Of a DNA stretch of 64,000 nt, positions 48,849-60,210 are shown piece after piece. The DNA is from Pontederia crassipes (lineage: Eukaryota > Streptophyta > Magnoliopsida > Commelinales > Pontederiaceae): positions 47,436,991 to 47,500,990 of the forward strand of contig CM060195.1 of assembly GCA_030549335.1 (NCBI GenBank). The letters run 5' to 3'. Within the stretch, counting starts at the first letter, position 1, and each line of letters opens with the position of its first letter. A program made the position numbers and the translations under genes. A model generated the notes under the pieces. It was not told where the DNA came from. It worked only from the letters and a program-made list of their open reading frames with translations, and did not search any database.

Positions 48849-49432
48849 ATTGAAGATATCTTTGAGGTAGCTCAAAAATGCTAATTTTAGGATCAGAATT
48901 CTTGTTTGCCTTCGGCTCTTGAAGAATTGTGTCTGAAGTTGCCATGGCGTGTCGCTTCACCACAATCAAGTTTAAACAAGAGGGAGACCCAAAATTAGCA
49001 GATTTTGCACTGTCCAATGATTTTGACGCAATGCAACTCGTGTGTCAACCAATGTTGTTGGAACTGCAGGATACCTTGATCCATTCCAGAGTAAGAAAAG
49101 GCAATGAACTGTTAGCAGTGCATAAGCTTGTTACTTTGCAGACCATGCAAGAACTAATTGGGGTGCACAATTCACGCCATTGCAGGTACTATTTTGACTT
49201 TGCAGGGTGACTGAGAAACCCGGACAAGTGGGCATGTTGCACTCACCCATGCTTGCGAGGGGGGTTGGTGTGGACCTTGGTAGTGTGGTTAATGGCAGGA
49301 TGCAGCATGAATTGTGAAGCCTCGTATTTACACAAAAAAAAGGCAGAGATGAAATGAGCGATCGGCAGGGAGGCATCGCCTCTCCTGACCTACCGTCGTT
49401 TCGCCTCCGGCCGACCAAGGGTCGGTCGGGGC

Positions 49433-49440
49433 TATATAAG
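49433..49440 (+). promoter_or_regulatory. TATA box in LTR of element C
   Basis: TATATAAG about 120 bp inside the LTR start, followed by GC-rich sequence. This is the likely core promoter of the element in its time and would end U3. Confidence 0.6.
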
Positions 49441-49884
49441 GGGGTAAGGGGGCGCCCTTGCGACCCCTTGGACCCTCGGCCGACCATCACCTCCAACATC
49501 TTCGTCTTTCTCTCAACCAGCGACCACGACGCGCACGAGCGGACGAACGGAGCATAGCGTGACACCCAACGACAATCCGACGACTCTTCGATGCGCGGGG
49601 ACTCTACCTCGACGTGCACAAAGGTCGGGCGAATCCTCCCAGTCGACGTAAAACAACCGACAACGACCGGACGGCGGCAGGAACGCCGGCGAACTCGGTC
49701 GAACAAAAATGAAAGTACCCTTAGTGTTCTAAATCCCTAGACGATGAAATAGCAATCGTTAAATGCATAGGATAGGTTCATTATGATCTTAAAGTTATTT
49801 CCTATAATTTTTGTATTGATGTCGGCGTCAATTGATGGCCGAAAGGCCGCCGGAATTAGAGATAAATTTCGGCGGCCCTATTTT

Positions 49885-50185
49885 ATCGCAGGAACCGGTC
49901 GACCGATTCTGTCAGCGGTCGACCGACCCGCTTACAGAACTCATACGAGTTCTTCTTTATCGGTTGACCGGTCTACCTGTTAATAAATAAATTTGATCTC
50001 ACGATCGGTCCCAGAGAACGGTTGACCGATCCAATGTGCAGCGCGCATCTTTCTGGCCTAGTGAACGGCCAACCGACGCCCAGGACGGTCAACCCATTTG
50101 CAATGTCTAATCAAAGAACTCGACCGATCGATCGGTGTCAGAGAACGGTCGACCGGTCCATCAGGAACGGTCGATCGATCCGACG
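49885..50185. repeat. GTCGACCG palindrome array, element C LTR
   Basis: CCGGTCGACCGATTC, GCGGTCGACCGACC, CGGTTGACCGG and CGGTCGATCGATCC recur within about 300 bp, in the same relative place as in the other LTRs of the family. Confidence 0.8.
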
Positions 50186-50814
50186 GTCAGACCCCTTGAT
50201 TTGACTCAATCGGATTGATCCACTTCCAATCATGACCGAGACTCTGACCAGTTCACCTATACTGGTGGAGTTCTATTATACAAGACTAACGTTTAGTTGG
50301 ATCCTAAATTAAAGATTTCACAATAACTAAAGATAAATAAAGTCAAGATCAAGACATGAGATTGTTATGTGTCGCCCCCAAAGTTAAAGTAAAGATCAGA
50401 GATTAAAGCAATGGGGAATATGTAGTTAGTTGTGGGGACAGCGAAGCTACTGGCTTAAATGCCCACTATTCCTAATATTTCAGGTCTTCTCTCACCGCTA
50501 TCTCGAATTGAAGGGTGATGCTATAGTCACACATCTTCCCTTAAAGATTAAAGTATTATGCCAGAGGGACAGGTAGCTAGCTGAGGAGATAGTGAACCTA
50601 CAGGTCTAGTAATCGACCACTGTTCCTAAATTGTAGGAATTCTTCTCCCTACCTTCCGAACTGGGTGAGGTAGTAACACCCACCACTTTTTTCCGTTTAC
50701 GAGCTTACTGACATCAGTGAATCAGAGAGGCACCCCTGGCATCCCAACCTAATAAAGTCGAGCTCGCATTGGACAATAAAATCAAAGGATAGTTTAGTAA
50801 TGTAAAAGACATAG

Positions 50815-50965
50815 TACAACTCACAGTAAAGTAATGCAAAGTAAAACAGAGTATTGTAAAGTAAAGCAATGTAAAGCAAAGCAATGTACAGCAAAGTAAT
50901 GCAAAGCAAAGTACTGTTAAAGACAGCAGAGATATTGTAAAGTAAAAGCAGAGTAACGCAAAATC
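50815..50965. repeat. GTAAAGCAAAG simple repeat in LTR
   Basis: About 150 bp of repeated GTAAAGCAATG, GCAAAGTA and related words. The reverse complement appears in a decayed form at about 29860-29945 in the solo LTR. The ORFs at 50697-50909 and 50714-51085 are read through it and are artefacts. Confidence 0.8.
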
Positions 50966-51778
50966 AAAGTATTGTAATGATAAAGAACAGAGTACTGATA
51001 TGACCAAAGAGTTACACATTAATTTTATGATCACGTTGATCCTTATTTCACGTCTATTGCTATTGTATTGGGTATCTTTGCTCATGAGTATTATATTCCC
51101 TTACATTGGGATTTTGCAGGTGAGAATGTTAACTGATGAGGTGATGGAGGGCGCAGAGCTTGGAGAACGTTGCACATGACTGATATTTCTGCTCCGAGTT
51201 TTCTCATTGCATATCTGTTTAATCATTTTATTGATCAGAGACATCATATTTTCTTCCACTCATAGAACTTTCCGACCAGTCTTATCATGTTTTCGCGTAT
51301 TTTCTATATTGAAAGACATCATGAACTTCCGCACATTTTCTATAATATGAGACACCATGAACTTCCGCATTAAAATCTTTCATCATGACATTTTGACTAT
51401 TAAATTTCTGCATTTAAAGTTCCCTATTATGTTTATTATTATTTTATTAGTGCCACATAAATTGTTTTATTGAATGGTCAAGGTCAATAGAGTAATAAGC
51501 AATGTAGCGCCTCCATGGTCAATCTGACCGCCTACGTGGCGGGAGGTGCGATTCTAGGGGCGTTACAATCTTAGTATCAGAGCTTAAGTTCTTAGCTCCT
51601 TCATTAATCATAGTAGAGTATAGGTTCATGCATAACATTCATCGTTCATATTGTTACACAGCTCAAAGTAAAGTCATGTGCAAGCTTCTCAAGTATCTGT
51701 GGCTCCACTCCTCAAGTAAGTAATATATGCATTCCTATATGAATCATGCTTATGTTATTGAGTTAATTTATGTTATAA

Positions 51779-52240
51779 ATGCCTCCACGCCGCATGGTGA
51801 CCAGAGTTGTACGAAAGGATATGGGTCATATAGTTGGGATACGTGTACGCCCACTAGATCCTCCAACCCTGCCACAGCCTGCTCTAGAGGGACCGGAGTA
51901 TTCAGATATAGAGAGCGTGAGGAGTAATGATCTAGAGTTACCTTCCCCACGTCACTTCTTCCCCATGGAAAACCGAGAAGAAATGAATAGAAGGTGGCAC
52001 TTGCAGATGATAGGGGGACGCCTCGACAACCCTATTTGCCTATCTTCTGATGGGGAAGAAGAAGAAGCCCGTGAACCAGAAGGAGAAGTTCAAAGTCGGG
52101 AGACCAACCCGATAAGTCAGTTTGATCCAGAGCCATACTGTAGTCTCTGTGATCAAGAGGGACATTTTGAAGATGAGTGCCTGAATCCCCCGAAGAATCC
52201 TGGGAATGAACCAGGGAAACTCGCTCGATGTAGTGATTAG
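51779..52240 (+). CDS. Extra zinc-knuckle ORF before gag, element C (fossil)
   Basis: A 153-codon ORF that starts Met-Pro-Pro-Arg-Arg and ends with an acidic stretch (SSDGEEEEAREPEGE) and a CCHC knuckle YCSLCDQEGHFEDECLNPP. It lies about 195 bp after the primer-binding site and ahead of the Gag region, in its own frame. Element A carries a related ORF in the same place, with the shared pattern YDxxSV-SN, an acidic centre and the knuckle. Whether it is a split-off part of gag or an added gene is unknown. Confidence 0.65.
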   Translation: MPPRRMVTRVVRKDMGHIVGIRVRPLDPPTLPQPALEGPEYSDIESVRSNDLELPSPRHFFPMENREEMNRRWHLQMIGGRLDNPICLSSDGEEEEAREPEGEVQSRETNPISQFDPEPYCSLCDQEGHFEDECLNPPKNPGNEPGKLARCSD

Positions 52241-52443
52241 TACCGTGCAGTTTTCTTTTCGATGTGAAGGCCTTAGTGCGCCTCATACATATGTTTACAT
52301 TTTTGCAAATCTTAATGAGAAATGAACGTTTTGCTTTAGTGAATATTGAGCAGTATGGTACCCATTTTAATCTAAGATTTTTATTCTTATTAAAAATCTT
52401 TGATTTTACACTCCTTCTCAAACATTGCCATGATTCTTTATAG

Positions 52444-53873
52444 ATGAATTTCCAAAGAAGAGGATCAGCGTCCAGTGAAAATGAAATGTATCACGAAGGA
52501 GAGACCCATTTTGTTCCTCCACCTCCATTGTCTCCGTCTCCGCCTTCCCCACCTATGCCCGGTTCCCACCACAGTAGGGACACCGGGCCCTCATCCCTTG
52601 TACACTGCAAGAATTTTGGAGGTCGAAGCCTCCGACGTTTAACGGGGAAGGAGAAATCGATGTTGCTGAGTAACGGATCGAAACTTTGGAAGAAAAGTTC
52701 GACATCCTCGACGTTCCGGAGCACAAGAAGGTCCTATTCGCTGGGGATACTCTTTAGAAAGATGCTAAGGAATGGTGGAAGACAAAGAAGACCACCAGTT
52801 TTTTGAAAGTCGGGACTGTAGAATGGGGAGACTTTCGCAAGGCATTTGAGACGCGCTACCTCCCGATCTTCCAGAAAAACTTGAAGCAGAAGGAATTTCT
52901 GCATCTGGAGCAAGGGACTATGACCGTGGATCAGTATGTGACCAAGTTCATCCGGTTAAAGAAATACTAAAATTTGACTATGGATGAATTGGATCTGACG
53001 AAACATTTCGTGGACGGACTGAGACCCTCACTAAGATCTCAAACCAGGCCAGGGAATTGCAAAACCCTGGATGAAGCGGTCAGCCTAGCAACCTTGACCG
53101 AGAGGGACCACCAGGACCTTCTGAAGGAGAAGAGGGCCCAGCAGAATGTAGGGCAGAGTTCCCAGCAGCAGCAGTTTCGTGGGAACAACCGGCAACACCA
53201 ACGACGGGATAACCGCTACCATCCATATTCTGCGCCTCAATAGAGCCATCGCCCCCAATAACCGCAACAACCCTACCATCATCCACAACAAGCTCCTCCC
53301 CCACAGCAACAGCAACCACAGCAACAGCAGCGACTCCCTCAGCATGCGCAAAGGCGCCCAGCTCAGCAGCAGAGGCAACAGCCTCCTAGGGCTCCTCAGG
53401 CACCACCCGCACAAGGTGAGCGGGTCTTATGCAACATCTGTGGCAAGACTCATGCTGGGGAATGCCGTATGAAGTCAGGCACATACTATTATTGTGGTGG
53501 AATGGGTCACATGGCAGTTTCCAAGACGCAGACAACACAGTTGGTGCAGGGAAGACTCTTCAATCTGGAAGAGAATGCTCCCCAGAATGACGTTGATGTC
53601 ATTCGAGGTACGTTGTTCGTAGTCGATTTACCTACAAAAGTATTATTCGATTCCGGTGCTTCACATTCCTTTATATCAGAAGAGTGTGCCAAAACGTTAG
53701 GGTTAGCCGCCATGAACTTAGAACATAAGATGAATATCTTAACCCCACAAGGCACCTTGATTACCACAAGATATCTTCCTAATGTACCCATAAAGATAGA
53801 GAAAAAGAACCATCCTGCAAACCTTATCATCATTCCCATGAGAGATTATGATATAATATTGGGCATGGATTGA
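52444..53873 (+). CDS. Element C gag and protease region (fossil)
   Basis: A proline-rich start ([13 protein letters not shown]), Gag core remnants ([14 protein letters not shown]-type sequence near 52.9 kb, [16 protein letters not shown]), a glutamine-rich linker (53.15-53.4 kb), a zinc knuckle, and a protease core [20 protein letters not shown] followed by [13 protein letters not shown]. The order is normal for Ty3/gypsy elements. It is broken. Confidence 0.8.
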
Positions 53874-56290
53874 CTAACTCCCATGATGCTTCCATCTTGT
53901 GCAAACAAAAGAAAATGATCATAGGCACACAAAGTAAAGATAAAGTTATAGTCAGGGAAATTGCACAAAAGGAACCAAAGATCATAGTATCTATCATGAA
54001 GGCACAGAAGCTACTGCAAAAAGGATGTAGAGGTTACCTGGCAAGTGTGACCAAAATAGAGGAATCGAAGAAGACTCCTCAGGACATAGAAGTTGTGAGG
54101 GAATTTCCTAATGTGTTCCCTGATGATGTTAGCGGTCTACCGCCCAAAAGGGAGATAGACTTTCGTATCGAGGTGGCACTCGGAACTGCACCAATTTTCA
54201 AAGCCCCGTACTGCATGACTTCAGCAGAGATGAAAGAATTGAAGGATCAGATTCAAGAGTTACTGGACAAAGGTTTCATAAGACCTAGTGTTTCACCATG
54301 GGGTGCTCCAGTGCTCTTTGTCAAAAAAGAGGATGGAACGTTAAGACTTTGTATCGACTACAGTATATTGAACAAGGTTACGATAAAGAATAGGTACCCG
54401 CTACCACGCATCGATGACTTATTTGATCAGCTGTCCAAGACGAAGGTGTTCTCAAAAATTGATATGAGGAGCGGATATCATCAGCTATGGGTGGCAGAAA
54501 AAGACATTCCAAAGACGGCATTTCGGTCAAGATATGGACATTATGAGTTCTTGGTGATGCCGTTTGGGTTAACAAATGCCCCGACAGCATTCATGGATCT
54601 CATGAATCGAACTTTCCACGAGCACTTGGAAAAGTTCGTAATTGTCTTCGTTGACGATATCCTCATATACTCGTCAAGCATGGAACAACACAGAGAACAT
54701 CTGAGGACAGTACTGGAAACTTTACGGGCAAAGAAGCTATATGCGAAGTTTTCTAAGTGTGAATTTTGGCTAGAGCAGATAATGTTCCTCGGACACATCG
54801 TCTCTAAAGATGGAGTTGCCCCGCAAAAGTAGAGGCAGTGTCCAACTGGACTCAAACCAAGTGTGAGAAAAGTTTCCAAGAGTTAAAGGAACGGCTAACT
54901 TCAGCGTCAATCCTGACGTTACCATCAGGCAACAGTGGTTACGTGGTTTACAGTGACGCTAGTGGCACAGGATTGGGGTGCGTATTAATGCAACATGGGA
55001 AAGTAGTGGCATGCGTATCCAGACATGAGGTCAATTATCCAACGCATGACCTCGAGTTGGCAGTAGTAGTGTTCGCCCTCAAGCTTTGGCGCCACTATTT
55101 ATATGAAGAAGAATTTATGGTTTATACTGATCACAAAAGCTTGAAGTACGTGTTTCCACAGAAGGAGTTGAATATGCGCCAAAGGCGTTGGATATTTTTA
55201 AAGGACTACGAGTTTGCCATTAACTACCAACCTGGTAAGGTAAGACGAACTCAGTAGCTGACGCGCTCAGTCGAAAATGGGAAGGATCCTTAGCCTATAT
55301 GCGCCTACGACGGTTCGAGCTTATGGAAGAACTGTTCAAATGGACACCAATAGTGAAGCACGATGGATCACTAATGATAATGCAGCGCATAGTACCAGAT
55401 ATGAAAGGAAGGATCATAGAAGCACAAGTAGAAGACACTGACTATCAAAGTATGATGATAAAGACTAGTATGAAAACAACAAATCTCAAAATCTCTGCAG
55501 ATGGTGGCATCAGGTACCGTGATCGGCTATGGGTACCGAATAATCTCGAACTCTGTAGAGAAGTGCTAGATGAATGTCACAAGTCCGAGTTTGCAATCCA
55601 CCCAAGGAGTACAAAAATATACAAGGATCTGCAAAGGAGTTTATGGTGGCCGGACATGAAAAAGGAGATAGCTGAGTAAGTCTCCAAATGCATAGTGTGT
55701 CAACAGGTCAAAGTAGAGCACTAGAAATCTCAGGGAACCTTGAAGAGTCTGGATATCCCACAGTGAAAGTGGGAAGAGATATCAATGGACTTTATCACAG
55801 GTTTACCTCGGACTCAGAAAGGGCACAATGTCATTTGGGTTATAGTGGACTGACTCACTAAATCGGCTCACTTCCTACCCATTAAGGTAAAATAATCTCT
55901 TGAAAGCCTCATGGATCTATATGTGCAGGAGATTGTTCGGCTTCATGGGATTCCATCAACCATTGTGTCTGATAGAGATCCCAGGTTCACATCTAGATTT
56001 TGAAAGAGTCTTCAGAATGCCTTTGGAACAAGGCTCCGGTACAGTACTGTCTTTCATCCATAGACGGATGGGCAATCGGAGAGGACGATCCAGACATTGG
56101 AGGATATGTTGAGAGCATGCGCACTGAATTGGCACGGTATTGGCACGGTAGTTTTCCTACAACAACAGCTTCCATGCTATTATAGAGATATCTCCCTTTG
56201 AAGCACTGTATGGCCACCCATGTCGCTCTCCGAGATGTTGGAGTGAAGTAGGAGAAAGGAAGATCTTGAGCGCAGAACTACAGAAGCAGA
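53874..56290 (+). CDS. Element C pol region: RT, RNase H, integrase (fossil)
   Basis: Reverse transcriptase with the motifs [51 protein letters not shown] and FVDDILIYS; RNase H with [16 protein letters not shown] and YTDHKSLKY; integrase zinc region and core remnants ([24 protein letters not shown]). Order and motifs are those of Ty3/gypsy chromoviruses. It is broken in several places, and the 3' end is lost at the junction with the Athila-like LTR. Confidence 0.85.
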
Positions 56291-57146
56291 CACAGTATAC
56301 TCTAGTTTATTAGAGTAGTTTTTTAGGATTTTCTTGATTGTACCCTATTCTTTATGAATTCTTCGTACAATTAGTTGATGGATCAATAGCATGTTTGAAG
56401 ATTTGATTAATTGTTACCTGAGATTTATTCTTTTGAATCTTTTGATTATCCGAAAAAAAGTTTTTAGATTCTCTAGAGTTGTTCTCTGATTTTTCTCTTA
56501 CATGTCATAATCGGAGAAATCGCAAAAAACTCAATTGTGTTGTTGTTAAAGTGACTTGAGAAAGCCCTTAACTTTATATTCCAGTTGAATGTGTTTTGAG
56601 ATTGAATAGATTAAATTGAAAACCAAAAGGATTACTCTCTTTTATTGATCTCAAAATAGGGTTTAGAACCTGAAATATCAGTTAAATAAAATTGGAAATT
56701 TTACTTTATTAATTCATCATCTTTTGTCTAGAATTCTTATGTGAGTAGTGGTATTAATCAAGATAAGTCATATTCATAAAATCTATATTTTTAAACTCCA
56801 TTGATCATAGTCTTATATTTTTATTATTTATTCATCTTATTTTCACATTAAACAACCTATTTATCTTTTCTCAAGTTATACGTAAGAGAAGTTATTAATT
56901 ATTTCTTGTGCTCGTGGGAATGATACTTTATACTCATCATTTTATTACTTGAACGATTGGTGCGCTTGCTAGTGTTTCTAAGTCCGCATCAAATTTTTGG
57001 CACTATTGTCGGGGACTAGTTAATATTTAAATTTCGCATCTTACTTATTAAATCTAAGAATTATTATCATTCATTTTCATTGGTGTGGTTGCAGGAATTG
57101 AATAGTCTATAATCCACACATTCTGGAGGGCTCTAGCACTAGTGCC

Positions 57147-58510
57147 TTGAGACATAGGCATAATACCCGAAGCTCAGGCGGATCAGTGGTGTTTGACCCT
57201 GAGATAGAGAGAACCACCAGAAGATTGAAGAAAATTTCTTTTATTGTTGAAATGGCAGAGCAACAAAGGCACATTGAAAACCAATTACCACCACCTCCAC
57301 CTGTGTATAAAACTATGAGAGATTACACCATGGGACCAATGCTTGATGAAAGAGGGAGTATTACACTTCTTGAAATTGGTGCTAACAATTTTCAAATCCA
57401 GCAGGGAACAGTTCAAATGATATCTAACACAGTTTGGAGGAAATAGAGATGAAGATCCATTCTGCCACATTACGAAATTTGTCCAATTATGTTCAACTTT
57501 CAAATTTCAAAGAGTAACAGATGATGCACTTCGTCTAAGACCTTTTTCTTTTTCCTTGAAAGAAAAAGCTTATACTTGACTCACTACATTGCCGACAGGA
57601 ACCATTACAAATTGGGAAGAAATGCGTCAAGCATTCATTAACAAGTATTGTCCACCACAAAAAGCTGTTGGATGCTTATCTGAAGTTTCTTCTTTTTGCT
57701 AGCAGGATACAGAGTCTATGCATGAAGCTTGGGATAGGTTCAAGGATCTCGTCAGTAAAGTTCCAAACCATAACATTCCTTTTTACCAACAAATCCAATA
57801 CTTTTACAATGGGGCCTCAGCAGAGATAAAGAACAAGATCGACACCGCTACTGGAGGAACCTGATAGATCCTCTGAAGATCTTTATAAATTATTCGACAA
57901 TCTTGCCTTGAACAATTGGCAAAACTCAAGGGCAAAGTAGGCTAGACTTTATGAAGTTGATAAAGCTACCCACATTCTAGACCAGTTAGATGCCTTAGCA
58001 AAAAAAATGGATATGTTGATAACTCAAAGATCTGTCAACAAGGTTTTGAACATCACATGTGACATGTGTGGAGGGGGACATCCTAATCATGAATGCCAAG
58101 CAGGTCTAAATTTTAATCAACAAAATTTTGAGGATGCTAACTTTGTTTCTAATAATGCTTTCAGGAACAATGTTGGAGGAAATGCTTATAACAGTGGACT
58201 AAGGGCTCCTCCTAATTACTCTTGGGTGAACAATAGGAGTTCAGCACAACCCCTTGCTTATCAACCTTATAGCGAACCTAAAAGTGATTTGGAAAATGTC
58301 CTATCAAAGTTCATCCTCACTGTGGAGACCAAGTTTACTAATCAAGATGCATCAATCAGAAACTTAGAAACACAAATCGAACAATTGGCAAACATGGTAT
58401 CTGGAAGACAGCCAGGGAGCTTGCCTAGCAATACAGAGAAAAATCCAAAAGAGCAGGCGAATTCAATCACCTTAATAAGTGGTCACTCAATGCCCCTATT
58501 AGACCCTTGA
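57147..58510 (+). CDS. Athila-like gag remnants (fossil)
   Basis: Recognisable parts in order: an Arg-rich and proline-rich start, MRDYTMGPMLDERGSI, a core retrotransposon Gag stretch (57.45-57.85 kb, WEEMRQAFINKYCPP, SMHEAWDRFKDLV), a knuckle CDMCGGGHPNHEC and a tail with LETQIEQLANMVSGRQPGSL and NPKEQANSITLISG, all familiar from Athila-type Gag. It would form particles for RNA of this and related elements. It is broken. Confidence 0.8.
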
Positions 58511-59740
58511 AGGCGACAAGGCTGAAAGTCAAGCTAACGACTATAACTTAGACCCTTGATATTAACTTAGTTGTTCTCATGTTCAGGAAAAACTTCGGTT
58601 ACGGCTGCTTTCGTGACCGTTCTCAAGACCTGAAGGATATTCATTCTGTCTCGTCATGGCAGAGACCAGGCCATACCATAGTTCTGCTTATAATGTAGAC
58701 CTAGATCACAGACTTGACCACAGAACACCCTTCTCGACATCGCCACCTCCAGAAGACTAAGCCTTGATCGTTTCTTCTCCTTTACATTTTTTCAATTATG
58801 TATTTTTCTCTTAGTTGTTCAAGCTTGTGGGAGGGACTTAGATTATTTTGTTTCATTTGCATGGCATGTCTATTTTCAACATTTTGAGTCGATCATCTTA
58901 TTTTGTTTGGCATGCATCTAATTATGAAAATTTCAAACATAAAAAAATGTTTTTAAATTGTGCCATCTCATTTCTTCTTGTTTACTATTTTATTGTCAGA
59001 AAGCTTATTTTCAAAACATCACTTAATATATGAAATTCAATCACTATTTCTTTTTATCGGGTATCACCAGAGTATTGGGATTTGGATTGAGTTTGTTGCT
59101 AAGTAGAAGGACTAGCTTTTAAATGATGAATTCCTCTATTATTTACTATGATGTTAGTTTTGATTATAATTGCATCTCTATTGAAAGCATTAAGTCTTTT
59201 TGGAGCTTATAATTATGCTATATAAGTTTAATGTTAAAGTGAAAGAAAAGAGGGCTAGTTGAGCTCCAGTAGTTAAGTGAAAAGTATAAAGTATCCTCTA
59301 GAATCTTGGTGTGTCCGGGTGATTAGATCCGTAGGGGATTCTTACCTAACGACCTAAGGGCATCTGCTCTGGGATCTGTCGGTCGAAAGCCCATTACATG
59401 GACCACTTTGTGCAATATGAAGGATTTCTAAATTCTTAAGTGAAAACAAAAATCTTAATGCTGGAATGTGAAATGATAATAGTATGAAAATAAGATCCTT
59501 AAAGACTTGTGGTTCAATATTGATACTCTTATGAGATTGACTAATATTATTCATAAATATGCAGGAAAGACATGCTTAAATGCTAAGAATTCTGCAAGGT
59601 TGGGTATTGGTTGAGAATAGATACTCTAGTGATGGTCGTGTAAAAGAACGGTGGAAGAAAAGTATTGGTTTTGTGATGAAGCATTGTGCCTTATCTAAAA
59701 TTTGCTTGAGGACAAGCAAAATATTAAGCTTAGGAGTATT
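58511..59740 (+). other. Non-coding 3' part of element D1
   Basis: About 1.2 kb without pol or another coding part. From about 58790 it repeats in element D2 (62390-63286) with modest divergence: TTCAAGCTTG, CATTTGCATGGCATGTCTATTT, TTGCTAAGTAGAAGGACTAGC and CCCATTACATGGACCACTTTGTG occur in both. The ORFs at 58848-59033 and 59580-59807 lie in this shared non-coding part and are not supported. Confidence 0.7.
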
Positions 59741-59939
59741 TGATGCACGAAAATCATGCATTAGTTTGGGTCATTTGATTAACATTTTAGAATGTTTTTA
59801 TGTTTAGAAAGGAGGAGTTTTGATTTGTTTTCATATAATTTCCTTTAGATTTGATTTCTATCTAAATATGGAAATTATTCATGCAGGATATGAAAAAATG
59901 TCAAAATGAAGGCAAGAAAATGTCTAAAATAACTCAAAA

Positions 59940-60125
59940 GACTGTTACGACCGTGATAGTTATTGTCATGGCCGTGATAGAAAGATCAGCAAGCAAAAAT
60001 TTGACTAAGTCCCTGTGACAGTCATGACAGTTTCTGTCACGGCCGTAACAGATAATTTCTAGCAGAAAAATTGGCTAAGTATTTTTCAGACTTTTCAGCC
60101 TTCTGTCACAGCCATGACGGCGATC
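59940..60125. repeat. CTGTCACGGCCGTGACAG palindrome cluster, LTR of D1/D2
   Basis: Five to six imperfect copies of an 18-bp palindrome (forms such as TGTCATGGCCGTGATAG and TGTCACGGCCGTAACAG) lie 80-260 bp upstream of the TATA box. The related LTR at 63287 carries a fresher set. Confidence 0.8.
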
Positions 60126-60202
60126 TGTTAGGCCGTTTTCAAGCGGTTTTTATTCACTTTTTAGATATTTTTTTGTTTCTTTTCTTGGGGGACGAGAAAA
60201 CC

Positions 60203-60210
60203 TATAAAAG
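60203..60210 (+). promoter_or_regulatory. TATA box in Athila-like LTR
   Basis: TATAAAAG follows the palindrome cluster in the same order and spacing as in the third LTR (63772-63779), so it is conserved between copies and probably the element's former core promoter. Confidence 0.6.

Larger units (their letters stand above)
44877..49312 (+). pseudogene. Malectin-like LRR receptor kinase, copy 3, decayed
   Basis: Remains of the exon series: exon 2 (45081 to about 45430 and about 46031-46168, split by AT-rich sequence), exon 3 (46280-46696), exon 4 (46829-46965, the WMGDPCVP region), exon 5 (47029-47100), exon 6 (47230-47301), exon 7 (47372-47452), exon 8 (47544 to about 47670, membrane segment), exon 9 (about 47930-48165), pieces of exon 10 (48250-48272 and about 48849-48867), exon 12 (about 48945-49096) and exon 13 (49186-49312). 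Defects include a stop right after the WMGDPCVP codons (46899-46901), a stop in exon 6, donors changed to GA after exon 6 and GG after exon 7, frame losses in exons 3 and 9, the HRD region of exon 12 unrecognisable and exon 11 not found. The 3' end is cut by the LTR of element C. Exon 1 is absent. Confidence 0.85.
49313..51567 (+). repeat. 5' LTR of element C
   Basis: The LTR contains a TATA-type box TATATAAG (49433-49440) in a GC-rich setting, a block ACCCTTAGTG...TAGACGATGAAAT (about 49718-49750) shared with the solo LTR and element A, a GTCGACCG array, GCCAGAGGGACAGGTAGC (50551) and an AAAGTAAAGCA-type simple repeat. The ORF at 49131-49706 on the minus strand spans the junction with receptor copy 3 and is not a gene. 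Confidence 0.85.
49313..56297 (+). mobile_element. Element C: Tekay-like Ty3/gypsy chromovirus, truncated
   Basis: The 5' LTR spans 49313-51567 (TGTGAAGCC to GGCGTTACA, 2255 bp), followed by a primer-binding site TTAGTATCAGAGC (about 51571-51583). Then come an extra zinc-knuckle ORF (51779-52240), gag (from about 52.44 kb, with [12 protein letters not shown] knuckle near 53.43 kb), protease (DSGASHSF, about 53.65 kb), reverse transcriptase (about 54.1-54.8 kb), RNase H (about 54.85-55.26 kb) and integrase (about 55.3-56.25 kb). The chromodomain end and the 3' LTR are missing, because the element runs directly into an Athila-like LTR at 56298. It is broken in several places. It inserted into exon 13 of receptor copy 3. 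Its age cannot be estimated with one LTR. Confidence 0.85.

Noticed and set aside
49131-49706. 191-codon minus-strand ORF
   Set aside because: It bridges the junction of receptor copy 3 and the LTR of element C and has no recognisable domain.
50697-51085. Leu/Phe/Tyr-rich minus-strand ORFs that look like membrane proteins
   Set aside because: They arise from the GTAAAGCA simple repeat; the hydrophobic pattern is a by-product.
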